Below the pieces are notes generated by a model that did no database searches, had not been told where the DNA came from, and saw only the letters and a list, made by a program, of their open reading frames with translations. From NCBI RefSeq assembly GCF_900112425.1, contig NZ_FOLP01000006.1, positions 310,001-374,000 of the forward strand: a stretch of DNA of 64,000 nucleotides, written 5' to 3'. Both the position numbers and the translations under genes were made by a program. Position 1 is the first letter of the stretch; every line of letters starts with the position of its first letter. Below are positions 19,774-27,974 of this stretch, in pieces. Source of the DNA: Variovorax sp. OK212 (GTDB taxonomy: Bacteria > Pseudomonadota > Gammaproteobacteria > Burkholderiales > Burkholderiaceae_C).

Positions 19774-20778
19774 TCAGGCCACGACCGGCTCGGCCGCGCT
19801 GCCCTCGGGCTCCGGCGTGAGCTGCACCACCACCGGCTCGCGGCGCGTCTTGTTCAGCAGCAGCTGCGTGACGTCGGGGCGCGAGTAGTGGCCGCTCGGG
19901 TCGGCCGCCGCCTTGGCGAGCGAGATCATGCCGAGGTCGATGTCGGCGATGAGCAGGCCTTCCTCGTCTTGCGCAAGCGGCGTGCCCAGCGGCGAGCCGT
20001 CGGGCGCGTAGATGCGCGCATGGCCGCCGCCGGTGCCCAGCATCTGCTGCTTGCCGGCGTCGGTGCACATCAGCTCGCTCATGGCCTTCGACACCGTGGC
20101 GCAGGGCGCGATGACGAAGCAGCCGCCCTCGACCGCGTACACCTGGCTCGCGGCGTTGTTGACCTCGTGGCCCAGCGCATAGGCCGCGCCGCGGTAGAGC
20201 GAGAAGCTCGGCCACGCGCCGCAGTGGATCTGCTCGTTCTGCGAGTACATGGCGTACTTGCTGAGCGGCTGCAGGTGCTCCCAGCAGCACAGCGAGCCGA
20301 TGTTGCCGATGGGCGTTTCCACCACGTGCAGGTCGGAGCCGTCGCCCTCGCCGAACACGGTGCGCTCCACGTGCGTGGGCTTGAGCTTGCGGCGCGTCTG
20401 CACCGTGTGGCCCTGGTCGTCGATGAGCGCCTGCGCAATGTAGAGGCTGCCCGCGGCCTTTTCGCTGAAGCCGAACGACAGCCAGATCTTGTGCTTGCGC
20501 GCCGCCGCCTTCAGCCGGTCGAACTCGGCCGAGCCGATGACCAGCGAGTTGTCGTGGTAGCGCTGCACGAACTGCATGCCCCAGGCCGGCGAGTCGAGCC
20601 AGATCCACCAGGGGTAGCCCGGGATCCACGTTTCGGGGAACGCGATGAGCTGCACGCCTTGCTTCGCGGCCTGCGCCATCAGGTCGATGGTCTTGTCGAT
20701 GGTGCCGTCGAGGTCGAGGAACACGGGGGCGGCCTGCACGGCGGCAACGCGCAGCTTGGGGTGGACGGTCGTGGGCAT
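19774..20778 (-). CDS. Nitrilase (carbon-nitrogen hydrolase)
   Basis: This 334-residue enzyme hydrolyses nitriles to carboxylic acids and ammonia. The catalytic triad is intact: Glu49 (FPETWIPGYP), Lys131 (RRKLKPTH) and Cys165 (GSLCCWEHLQP). A C-terminal region follows that in related nitrilases supports spiral oligomers. The ATG at 20778 is preferred because AGGAG lies just upstream and PKLRVAAVQ, the usual nitrilase start, follows. It is the first gene of the pair with the aldoxime dehydratase and is divergent from an AraC regulator. Confidence 0.95.
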   Translation of the reverse strand: MPTTVHPKLRVAAVQAAPVFLDLDGTIDKTIDLMAQAAKQGVQLIAFPETWIPGYPWWIWLDSPAWGMQFVQRYHDNSLVIGSAEFDRLKAAARKHKIWLSFGFSEKAAGSLYIAQALIDDQGHTVQTRRKLKPTHVERTVFGEGDGSDLHVVETPIGNIGSLCCWEHLQPLSKYAMYSQNEQIHCGAWPSFSLYRGAAYALGHEVNNAASQVYAVEGGCFVIAPCATVSKAMSELMCTDAGKQQMLGTGGGHARIYAPDGSPLGTPLAQDEEGLLIADIDLGMISLAKAAADPSGHYSRPDVTQLLLNKTRREPVVVQLTPEPEGSAAEPVVA

Positions 20779-21028
20779 GTCGGTTCTCCTGGTGCGAATG
20801 AAAGTGCAATGAAAAAGCAAGGAACGTAAGGGTCCGCGTGGCTGGCGCACCGGGTTTGCGCTGTGGCATGCGGGTTGCTTGAAGCGTAGATTCGCGCCGC
20901 CGGAATGCCTTGACCCGGATTGGCGGCGTTCTTGTTCCAGCGTTGCATGCCGCCTTGCCGAGGCGTTTCACGGCCCTTGAAGCGCTTCCAGTGCTTGCCG
21001 TTGCTTTCAGGCTTTCCGAGGAACCACG

Positions 21029-21991
21029 ATGACCCAACTGCTCAGCACCGATGCCGTCTCCCGCGACCAGCGGCTCGCCTACTGGACCGACATGATCTGC
21101 AACGTCTACGTGCAGCTCGAGTGCGATGCGGTGCACGAGGACGGCAACGGCGATTTCGCGGGCAGCATCCGACAGCACACGCTGCCCAGCCTCGACATGT
21201 CGGTGGTCACCTCGGGGCCGCAGAAGGTGATGCGCACGCCGGGCCACATCGCGAAGTCGAGCGACGATTACTTTCTGGTGAGCATCCAGGCGCGCGGCCA
21301 GGGCGTGGTGCGCCAGGACGGGCGCGACGCCGTGCTGGCGGCCGGCGACTTCGCGCTGTACGACAGCACGCGGCCCTACGAGCTGCTGTTCGAGGAGGCC
21401 TTCGAGCAGATCGTGCTCAAGCTGCCCGGCGAGCGCCTGCGCAGCGAGTTGCGCGACACCGAGGCGCTGACGGCCACCACGGTGTCAGGGCGCGAAGGCG
21501 CGGGGCACCTGCTGCTGGGCATGATCCGCACGCTGCGCGAGGACATCGACACGCTGCAGCCCGCCTCGGCATTGGCGGTGGCCAACGGCGTGCAGAACAT
21601 CCTGGTGGCGGGCCTGCAGACGCTGCCCGCGGCACGCGCGCCGGCGCTGAGCAACCTCACGGCGTACCACCTGGCGCGCGTGAAGCGGCGCATCGACGAG
21701 CAACTGGCCGATCCTTTGCTGTCGGTGGGCACGCTGGCAACCGGGCTGGGCGTGTCGGTGAGCCACATCCACCGCGTGTTCAAGAGCGAGCCGCTGACGC
21801 CCGCGCAGTACATCTGGGAGCGCCGGCTCGAGGCATGCAGCCGCGACCTGCTGGAGCCGCGGCTGGCGGGGCGCCCGGTGGCGGAAATTGCGTACGGCCG
21901 GGGCTTCAACGACGCGGCGCATTTCAGCCGCGCGTTCCGCGAGCGCTTCGGCTGCTCGCCGCGCGAGTGGCGGCAGCAGCGCGTGCAGTAA
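21029..21991 (+). CDS. AraC family regulator, probable activator of nitrilase/aldoxime dehydratase
   Basis: This 320-residue protein has an N-terminal AraC-binding-like domain of the NitR/OxyR-AraC type (residues about 10-190). A C-terminal double helix-turn-helix follows (LLSVGTLATGLGVSVSHIHRVFK and VAEIAYGRGFNDAAHFSRAFRERF). It is divergent from the nitrilase gene across 250 bases. AraC-type activators with this layout control nitrilase and aldoxime genes elsewhere, so a nitrile or aldoxime inducer is likely. GAGGAACC precedes the ATG. Confidence 0.93.
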   Translation: MTQLLSTDAVSRDQRLAYWTDMICNVYVQLECDAVHEDGNGDFAGSIRQHTLPSLDMSVVTSGPQKVMRTPGHIAKSSDDYFLVSIQARGQGVVRQDGRDAVLAAGDFALYDSTRPYELLFEEAFEQIVLKLPGERLRSELRDTEALTATTVSGREGAGHLLLGMIRTLREDIDTLQPASALAVANGVQNILVAGLQTLPAARAPALSNLTAYHLARVKRRIDEQLADPLLSVGTLATGLGVSVSHIHRVFKSEPLTPAQYIWERRLEACSRDLLEPRLAGRPVAEIAYGRGFNDAAHFSRAFRERFGCSPREWRQQRVQ

Positions 21992-22003
21992 CGACCGGTC
22001 TTT

Positions 22004-22125
22004 TTACCGGACCAGCAGCACCGTGGTGTTGGTCTCTGCGATCACCTGGGTGGCGACCGAACCCATCGGCGCGCGGCCGAAGCGTCGACGGTGCAGTTGC
22101 CCATGCCCTGTTCGGCCAGCTCGGA
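22004..22125 (-). pseudogene. Remnant of a universal stress protein gene (C-terminal end)
   Basis: Read on the minus strand, the bases ending at the TAA (22004-22006) encode RAPMGSVATQVIAETNTTVLLVR. That is the typical UspA C-terminus, with its GS(V/A) ATP-binding turn and the hydrophobic last strand. Upstream, the coding signal shifts to another frame (ELAEQGMGNCTVDASAAR) and soon breaks off. This indicates a frameshifted and truncated relic squeezed between the AraC gene and the permease gene. No start codon or complete fold remains. Confidence 0.6.
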
Positions 22126-22135
22126 TCAGCTCGGC

Positions 22136-22963
22136 TCAGCCGTGCAGGCCCTTCCAGAGCATGTACGTCGCCAGCAGGTACAGGATGGTCGCGAACACGC
22201 GCTTGAGCTTCTTCACCGGCAGGCTGTGCGCCGCCTTCGCGCCCAGCGGCGCGGTGAACACGCTGCACGCGGCAATCACCGCCAGCGCGGGCAGCCAGAT
22301 GTAGCCGAACGAGCCGGCCGGCAGGCCCTGGGCCGACTGGCCGCTGATGACGTAGCCCAGCACGTTGGCCACCGCGATCGGAAAGCCCAGCGCCGCGCTG
22401 GTCGCCACCGCGTTGTGGATGGCCACGTTGCACCACGTCATGAACGGCACGCTGATGAAACCGCCGCCCGCGCCCACCAGGCCCGAGATGAAGCCGATGG
22501 CGCCGCCCGCCGCAAGCTGCCCGCCGGTGCCGGGCATCTGCCGCGTGGGCTTGGGTTTCTTGTCGATGAACATCTGCGTGGCCGAGAAGCCGACGAACAG
22601 CGCGAAGAAGATCGCCAGCGCCGTGCCCTTGAGCAGCGCGAACACGCCCAGGCTGCCCACGAGGCTGCCGATGACGATGCCGGGCGACAGGCGCTGCACG
22701 ATGTCCCAGCGGACCGCGCCGCGCTTGTGGTGCGCGCGCACGCTCGACACCGAGGTGAAGATGATCGTGGCCATCGAGGTCGCGATGGCCATCTTCACCG
22801 CGAGGTCGGCCGGCACGCCGCGCTGGCCCATGATGATCGTGATGAACGGCACCATCAGCATGCCGCCGCCGATGCCCAGCAGGCCCGCGAGGAAACCGGT
22901 GCCCAGGCCGAGGGCGGCGAGTTCGGCGATCAGCAGGGGGTCGAGCAGTTCAGCGATGTTCAC
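22136..22963 (-). CDS. TauE/SafE family (sulfite/anion exporter-like) permease
   Basis: This is a 275-residue inner-membrane protein with about eight hydrophobic segments. It carries the two family repeats GFLAGLLGIGGGMLMVP and GFISGLVGAGGGFISVP. The transported substrate is unknown; family members move sulfite, sulfoacetate or other organosulfur anions. The GTG start at 22963 is preferred: a TTG twelve codons upstream would lie in the T-tail of the preceding terminator. No metabolic partner gene is adjacent. Confidence 0.88.
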   Translation of the reverse strand: MNIAELLDPLLIAELAALGLGTGFLAGLLGIGGGMLMVPFITIIMGQRGVPADLAVKMAIATSMATIIFTSVSSVRAHHKRGAVRWDIVQRLSPGIVIGSLVGSLGVFALLKGTALAIFFALFVGFSATQMFIDKKPKPTRQMPGTGGQLAAGGAIGFISGLVGAGGGFISVPFMTWCNVAIHNAVATSAALGFPIAVANVLGYVISGQSAQGLPAGSFGYIWLPALAVIAACSVFTAPLGAKAAHSLPVKKLKRVFATILYLLATYMLWKGLHG

Positions 22964-22990
22964 GGTGGCGTCGAAAAAAAGTGCTTCTGG

Positions 22991-23028
22991 AAAAAGCAAC
23001 GGCCCCGTGCAACTGGTGCAAGGGGCCG
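22991..23028 (-). terminator. Rho-independent terminator downstream of 6S RNA
   Basis: On the minus strand, CGGCCCC (from 23028) and GGGGCCG (to 23000) form a strong stem. A run TTGCTTTTT follows, down to about 22991. It lies just after the 3' end of the 6S RNA and before the permease gene. Confidence 0.8.
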
Positions 23029-23040
23029 TGGCCGGAATAG

Positions 23041-23215
23041 GTGTCTGCAGATGGTGTGCCGGACCCGCATCCTGAACCAGGGTTCAGGTGGGCGAGGGCA
23101 GCAAGACTTCGGGTTCATCTGACGCGAGATGATCACGCCCGTCTAGCGATGTACCAAGCCCGGCTCCGGAGAGCATTGGAACAAGGAAATATTAAGCCCG
23201 ACACGTCTGCAGACA
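23041..23215 (-). ncRNA. ssrS: 6S RNA
   Basis: This RNA of about 175 bases binds the housekeeping RNA polymerase and regulates it in stationary phase. Three things support it. It lies directly downstream of zapA, the conserved ssrS position. A long closing stem pairs the 5' TGTCTGCAGA (from 23215) with the 3' TCTGCAGACA (to 23042) and continues through GTGTCGGGC/GTCCGGCACAC. The 3' arm contains CACCTGAACCCTGGTTCAGG, the 6S hairpin that matches CACCTTGAACCAAGGGTTCAAGG of E. coli. A TAAAAT -10 box (23222-23227) sits seven bases before the predicted start. The ends are estimated to within a few bases. Confidence 0.92.
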
Positions 23216-23254
23216 AGGCGGATTTTACGCCCCGTATGCGTCCGCCGCGCTCAT

Positions 23255-23590
23255 TCAGAGCAAATGTCCATCGCCGGCCAGTGCCTGATCGAGTCTTTGA
23301 ATGAGCTGCCCGGCCTTGGGGTCTGTTTCGGTGGTATCTGCAGCGGCGGCAACCGGTGCGGGCGCCGCGGCGGCAGCGGCGATAGCGGCCTGTTGCGCGG
23401 CGAGGTCGAACGCGAGGTTCAGCGACGCGAGCACCGCGATGCGGTCGCGGGCCTTGACTTTTCCTGCATCACGGATCTTGCACATGGCCGCGTCCACGCG
23501 GTCGACGGCTTCGCGCAGCTGCGCCTCGCCGCCATCGGGACAGCCGAGCAAATAGCTCTGGCCCATGATCTGTACTTCAATCTGCTTCAT
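23255..23590 (-). CDS. zapA: Cell division protein ZapA
   Basis: This 111-residue cytoplasmic protein promotes FtsZ protofilament bundling at the division ring. The N-terminal beta domain has the usual start MKQIEVQIMGQSYLLGCP. The DRIAVLASLNLAFDL coiled-coil stretch follows at about 49-63. A poly-alanine segment interrupts the C-terminal helix, making it more Ala-rich than usual. Its start overlaps the upstream ZapB-like gene by four bases, and 6S RNA follows, which is the conserved arrangement. Confidence 0.93.
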   Translation of the reverse strand: MKQIEVQIMGQSYLLGCPDGGEAQLREAVDRVDAAMCKIRDAGKVKARDRIAVLASLNLAFDLAAQQAAIAAAAAAPAPVAAAADTTETDPKAGQLIQRLDQALAGDGHLL

Positions 23591-23811
23591 GCGGGGGAGT
23601 CTTGGGAAGGTGGTTCAGCCGGCAACCGTTCCAGCAGTGCGTCCAGGCGCGTGCGGGCGGCGGCGAGGCGCGACTTCAGGGCGTCGCGTTCGCGCGTGAG
23701 CGCATCGACCTGTTCCTGCAACAGCGCATTGGTGCGCTGCACCTCTTCGTGACGCACGAGCAGGCGTTCGACACGCTCGGCGATCTGGTCGATAGGGCTG
23801 GAGGCGGGCAT
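23587..23811 (-). CDS. Short coiled-coil protein, ZapB-like
   Basis: This 74-residue protein is predicted to be a single coiled coil from about residue 6 to 62 (IDQIAERVERLLVRHEEV, then ALLQEQVDALTRERDALKSRL). It overlaps zapA by four bases, so the two are probably co-translated. Size, coiled-coil content and linkage to zapA suggest a ZapB/TIGR02449-type division factor. Assignment by similarity is weak because such coils are low in information. Confidence 0.75.
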   Translation of the reverse strand: MPASSPIDQIAERVERLLVRHEEVQRTNALLQEQVDALTRERDALKSRLAAARTRLDALLERLPAEPPSQDSPA

Positions 23812-23914
23812 GGTTGGCGATTGTAGTTTCCCGGGAAATCGGTCCCGCCGAGGCTGGGCGCGGCGCCCGGCGTGCTCGGGATTCTGCGGCTTCGCAGCCC
23901 GCCGATCAAACCTT

Positions 23915-25642
23915 TCATGGCTCGCTCAGCCGCACGTAGGTGGCCAGCAGCGCGCTCTTGGCAACGACACCGAGCAGCACGGGGTCTTGCGCGCTCTCGA
24001 TCACCGGCAGCCGCTCGCCCAGGTGGTCGAGGAAGCGCTGCAGCGCCTCGCCCAGCCCGGTGTCGGCGGCAATCGGCAGGATGGCCTGCGAGAGCAGGGC
24101 GCCCGCCGTGGTTTCCTCTGGCGCGGTGCCCAGCGCCGACAGCGGCACCACGCCCAGGTAGCGGTTGCTCGCGTCGACCACGTACAGGTACTTCACCGGG
24201 TGCTGCAGGAAGAGCCTGCTCATCGCCTCGCGGTCGGCCCCGGGGCCGACCACCGTCTCGGCCGGCTGCACCAGGTCGCGCATGTGCAGCCCGCGCAGGC
24301 GCAGCTGCGTGTCGCGCTGCTCGTTGCGCCGCAGCGTGATCTCGTACATCGAGCCCGCGTTGGCCGAGCGCGCCACGAAGTACGCGATGACGCTGGCCGC
24401 CATCAGCGGCAGCATGACCTGGTAGCTCAGCGTCATCTCGAAGATCATCAGGATCGCCATCAGCGGTGCCTGCGTGGCACCCGCCAGGAATGCGCCCATG
24501 CCGACGATGGCATAGGCGAACGGCGCTGAAGTAGCGGCCGGCCACAGCGCCTGCACGCCCTGGCCGAACAGCGCCCCCACCATGCAGCCGAAGAACAGCG
24601 CCGGCGTGAACACGCCGCCCACCGCGCCCGAGCCCGCCGTGGCCAGCGTGGCCGCGGTCTTGGCGACCAGCACCATCGCAATGAGCGCCCACGGCCATGG
24701 CGTGTGCAGCACCGCGTTGACCACGCTGTAGCCGTTGCCCCAGACCTCCGGCATGGGCACCGAGATCGCGCCCATCAGCAGCCCGCCCAGCGCCAGCCGC
24801 AAGGGCAGCGCCAGCGGCAGCCGCGAGAACAGCGCGCGGCTGCCCTGCAGCGCGCGCAGGAAGCCGACGGCCGCAAAGCCCAGCAGCACGCCCAGCACGC
24901 AGAACAGCACCACCTCGGTGCCGTGGATCTCGGGGAAGGCCGGCATCTTGTACGGCGGCTGGTAGCCGGGCAGCGCGCGCATCGCCACGTTGGCGACCAC
25001 CGAGGCGATGATGATCGGCCCCACGCTTTCCATCGCGATGGAACCCAGCACGATTTCCGCGACGAAGAAGGCGCCCGCAATGGGCGCGTTGTAGGCCGCG
25101 GTCAGGCCCGCCGCCGCGCCGCAGGCCACCAGCAGCCGCAGCCGCTCGACCGGAAAGCGGCACACGCGCCCCAGCAGCGAGGCCGCGAGCGCCGCCAGCT
25201 GCACCATCGAGCCTTCGCGCCCGATCGAGCCGCCGGTGCCGATGCTGACCAGCGACGACGCACTGCGCACCAGCGTCTGCGCCACCGGAATGCGCCCGTC
25301 GCCGAGCACGATGGCTTCCATGTAGTCGGAGGTGGCGCTGCGCACGGCCACGCGTCTGGCGAGCACCAGCAGTCCGCCGGCCACCAGCCCGCCGAGCGCG
25401 GGGCAGGCGACGCGCGCCCACCACGGCAGGCTCTTGGCCATGGCCACCAGCCCGTCGCCGGGTCCGAGGAACAGGTGCTCGAAGTGATAGAGCGCCGCGC
25501 GAAAGAGTTCGGTGGCCAGCGTGCCCAGCAGCCCCGCCACGATCGACCACAGCAGCATCGATTGCCAGCCGGAAACACCAAAGAGGCGCTGCAGCGCCGA
25601 ACGAAGATTCAGGAAAACCGTGGCGGGCCGCATCATGGGCAT
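23915..25642 (-). CDS. ClC-family chloride channel protein with C-terminal CBS domains
   Basis: This is an inner-membrane protein of about 575 residues. The ClC core spans residues about 25-425 and a tandem CBS region about 440-570 (HMRDLVQP and LPVIESAQDPVLLG). Filter motifs are GTGGSIGREGS, with the gating glutamate in GREG, and GGVFTPALFFG. The central GSGIP motif is changed to GDGRIP, and the internal proton glutamate position (E203 in E. coli ClC) appears to be isoleucine. The start is uncertain; ATG 25642 was chosen over a TTG seven codons upstream. Confidence 0.92.
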   Translation of the reverse strand: MPMMRPATVFLNLRSALQRLFGVSGWQSMLLWSIVAGLLGTLATELFRAALYHFEHLFLGPGDGLVAMAKSLPWWARVACPALGGLVAGGLLVLARRVAVRSATSDYMEAIVLGDGRIPVAQTLVRSASSLVSIGTGGSIGREGSMVQLAALAASLLGRVCRFPVERLRLLVACGAAAGLTAAYNAPIAGAFFVAEIVLGSIAMESVGPIIIASVVANVAMRALPGYQPPYKMPAFPEIHGTEVVLFCVLGVLLGFAAVGFLRALQGSRALFSRLPLALPLRLALGGLLMGAISVPMPEVWGNGYSVVNAVLHTPWPWALIAMVLVAKTAATLATAGSGAVGGVFTPALFFGCMVGALFGQGVQALWPAATSAPFAYAIVGMGAFLAGATQAPLMAILMIFEMTLSYQVMLPLMAASVIAYFVARSANAGSMYEITLRRNEQRDTQLRLRGLHMRDLVQPAETVVGPGADREAMSRLFLQHPVKYLYVVDASNRYLGVVPLSALGTAPEETTAGALLSQAILPIAADTGLGEALQRFLDHLGERLPVIESAQDPVLLGVVAKSALLATYVRLSEP

Positions 25643-25694
25643 CGATGTTAGCGGCGAGCGCAACTTTCGACTTAAAACGCGATCGCCAGGGCCT

Positions 25695-25935
25695 AAAATG
25701 CCGCCCGTTGGTGCTCGCGGCGTGGTTCACACGGCGCAGTTCAACGGGAAGCAGGAGTGGACGCCCCCCGAATTCGCATCGGGACCCGGCCGAAGCCGCC
25801 TGCGCTGCCCCCGCAACGGTCAAGCAGACGGCGCCGCAAGGCGCCAACCCCTTTCCATCCAAGCCACTGGGCGCCCTGAAACAGGTGCCTGGGAAGGCGG
25901 TGGGGGTCGTTCTGCCAGCCCGGATACCGGCCAAC
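25695..25935 (+). promoter_or_regulatory. Cobalamin (B12) riboswitch
   Basis: The leader contains the hallmark aptamer blocks in order. GCTGCCCCCGCAACGGT is at about 25804-25820, AGCCACTGG with CTGGGAAGGC at about 25862-25898, and AGCCCGGATACCGGCC at about 25917-25932. These match the AdoCbl riboswitch (B12-box) consensus. It precedes btuB and the downstream cobalamin operon, which it should shut off when cobalamin is plentiful. The 5' boundary is approximate. Confidence 0.95.
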
Positions 25936-25987
25936 AAGGCGGCTGCCGCATGCATCGACGAATGAAGGTCGTGCACCAGGCAGCCAT

Positions 25988-26018
25988 GGCGCCCCGTGGC
26001 GCCGGCGGGGAGGCCGGC
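25988..26018 (+). promoter_or_regulatory. Mutually exclusive hairpins in the riboswitch expression platform
   Basis: GGCGCC (25988-25993)/GGCGCC (25998-26003) can form one hairpin, and GCCGGC (26001-26006)/GCCGGC (26013-26018) another. They share bases 26001-26003, so only one can be complete at a time. No T-run follows, so switching more likely acts on translation of btuB than on transcription termination. The pairing is read from the sequence; the role is inferred. Confidence 0.45.
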
Positions 26019-26048
26019 GAGGGGCATTGACGTTCGTTCGGTTCATTC

Positions 26049-27974
26049 ATGATTTCCCACGTTTGCTTTTCACGCGGTAGCGCTCCTGCGCGCCGTCTCC
26101 GTGTCGCCTGCCTGCCGCTGGCGCTGGTGTCCGCCTTCGGCGCTTTCGGTGGCGTGGCCCATGCGCAGGAAACCCCCGCGCTGGTCGAAACGGTGGTCAC
26201 GGCCAACCGCACGCCGCAGCCGCTGTCGGAGCTGGTGGGCGATGTGTCCATCGTCGACCGCCAGGCCATCGAACGCAGCGGCGCGACCGGCGTGGCCGAC
26301 GTGCTCTCGCGCCTGCCCGGCATCGAGATCTCGCGCACCGGCGGCGTGGGCAACACCACCAGTCTGTTCATCCGCGGCGCGGAAACGCGCTTCACCGCCG
26401 TCTACCTGGACGGCGTGCGCATCGACTCGCAATCCACCGGCGGTGCCGGCTGGGAAGGCATTCCGCTGTCGCAGATCGACCGCATCGAAGTGCTGCGCGG
26501 CCCGGCCGCCGCGGTGTACGGCTCCGACGCCGTGGGCGGCGTGATCCAGCTGTTCACCCGGCGCGGCGAAGAGGGCGTGCGCCCCTACGCCGGCATCGGC
26601 TTCGGCAGCAACGGCCTGCGCAAGATCGAAGGCGGCGTGAGCGGCAAGTCGGGCCTGTTCGATTACTCGTTCGGCGTGGCGCACGAGGAAAGCAAGGGCT
26701 ACAACCTGCAGCCGGTGGAAAAGCGCAACGTGGTGAAAGACGGCTTCACCAACCCCGACCGCGACGGCTACCACAGCACCTCGGGCAACGTGAAGCTGGG
26801 CCTGCAGATCACGCCCGACCAGCGCATCGAGGCCACGCTGCTCACCAGCGACACCACGGCCGCCTACGACCCCTCGGTGGCCTACAAGACCAAGCTGCCG
26901 ATCCTGTTCCGCGAGGACGAGTCGAACAACACGCTGCGCACCGCCGGCCTGACCTGGTCGGCCAGGTGGAACGACATCTACAGCACGCGCGTGCAGGTGA
27001 CCGATTCGCAGTCGGTCTACAAGACGCAGCCTTCGTTCTACCGCACCGAAACCAACCTGCGCGGCTACCTGTTCCAGAACGAGTTCCGCTTCGGCCCGCA
27101 CCTGGTCTCGGCCACCTTCGAGCGCCGCGAAGACGCGCTCGAGAACGCGCCCACCACCTCGGCCAAGCTGCTCTCGCGCGACCGTTCGCAGGACGCCATC
27201 TCGCTGGGCTACGGCTTCGTGCAGGGCCCGCACTCGCTGCAGCTGCACGTGCGCCACGACAAGGACAGCGAGTTCGGCGGCAAGACCACCGGCAGCGCGG
27301 CCTACGGCTACGCCATCACGCCGGCGCTGCGCTTCACGGCGTCGGCCGGCACCGCCTTCCGCGTGCCCACGCTGTACCAGCGCTTCAGCGAGTACGGCCT
27401 GCCCACGCTCAAGCCCGAGTCGAGCCGCAACGCCGAGCTGGGCCTGCAATACACCGACGGCGGCACGCAGGCGGGCATCGTGGTCTACAAGAACCGCGTG
27501 CGCAACCTGATCGTGTTCGACGGCTCGGCCACCGGCTGCGCCTCGTCGTTCGGCTGCTACTCGAGCACCGCGCGCGCCCGCTACCAGGGCGCGACGCTGT
27601 CGGGCAGCCAGCGCCTGGGCGACGTCACGCTGCGCGGCTCGGTCGACTTCCAGGACCCGCGCGACGAGGCCACGCACAACCTGCTGGCGCGCCGCGCGCA
27701 GCGCCACGCCACCCTCGGTGCCGACTGGCGCGTGGCCGGCTGGACGCTGGGCGCCGAGGTGCAGACCTCGGGCCGTCGCTACGACGACGCGGCCAACGCG
27801 GTCAGGCTCGGCGGCTACACGCTGCTGAACCTGTCGGCCAGCACCAGGATCACGCGCGACCTGAACCTGGTGGCGCGCGTCGACAATGTGGGCAACAAGG
27901 ACTACCAGTTCGCGCGGCTGTATGCCAATGCAGGCCGCACCGCGTACGTCGGTCTCAAGTGGACGCCTCAATAA
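26049..27974 (+). CDS. btuB: TonB-dependent vitamin B12 receptor
   Basis: This is a 641-residue outer-membrane beta-barrel that imports corrinoids with TonB energy. A signal peptide ends near GVAHAQ (about residue 40). The TonB box region ETVVTANRT follows, then a plug domain (VADVLSRLPGIEI, SLFIRGAET, IEVLRGPAAAVYGSDAVGG) and a barrel ending in the usual aromatic strand (AYVGLKW). Riboswitch control supports B12 specificity over siderophores. No strong Shine-Dalgarno lies near the ATG, which fits control through leader structure. The cobB start overlaps its 3' end. Confidence 0.96.
   Translation: MISHVCFSRGSAPARRLRVACLPLALVSAFGAFGGVAHAQETPALVETVVTANRTPQPLSELVGDVSIVDRQAIERSGATGVADVLSRLPGIEISRTGGVGNTTSLFIRGAETRFTAVYLDGVRIDSQSTGGAGWEGIPLSQIDRIEVLRGPAAAVYGSDAVGGVIQLFTRRGEEGVRPYAGIGFGSNGLRKIEGGVSGKSGLFDYSFGVAHEESKGYNLQPVEKRNVVKDGFTNPDRDGYHSTSGNVKLGLQITPDQRIEATLLTSDTTAAYDPSVAYKTKLPILFREDESNNTLRTAGLTWSARWNDIYSTRVQVTDSQSVYKTQPSFYRTETNLRGYLFQNEFRFGPHLVSATFERREDALENAPTTSAKLLSRDRSQDAISLGYGFVQGPHSLQLHVRHDKDSEFGGKTTGSAAYGYAITPALRFTASAGTAFRVPTLYQRFSEYGLPTLKPESSRNAELGLQYTDGGTQAGIVVYKNRVRNLIVFDGSATGCASSFGCYSSTARARYQGATLSGSQRLGDVTLRGSVDFQDPRDEATHNLLARRAQRHATLGADWRVAGWTLGAEVQTSGRRYDDAANAVRLGGYTLLNLSASTRITRDLNLVARVDNVGNKDYQFARLYANAGRTAYVGLKWTPQ

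Noticed and set aside
22964..22999. Twelve-codon N-terminal extension of the TauE/SafE gene from a TTG
   Set aside because: It overlaps the T-tail of the 6S RNA terminator and the hydrophobic core begins only after the GTG at 22963.
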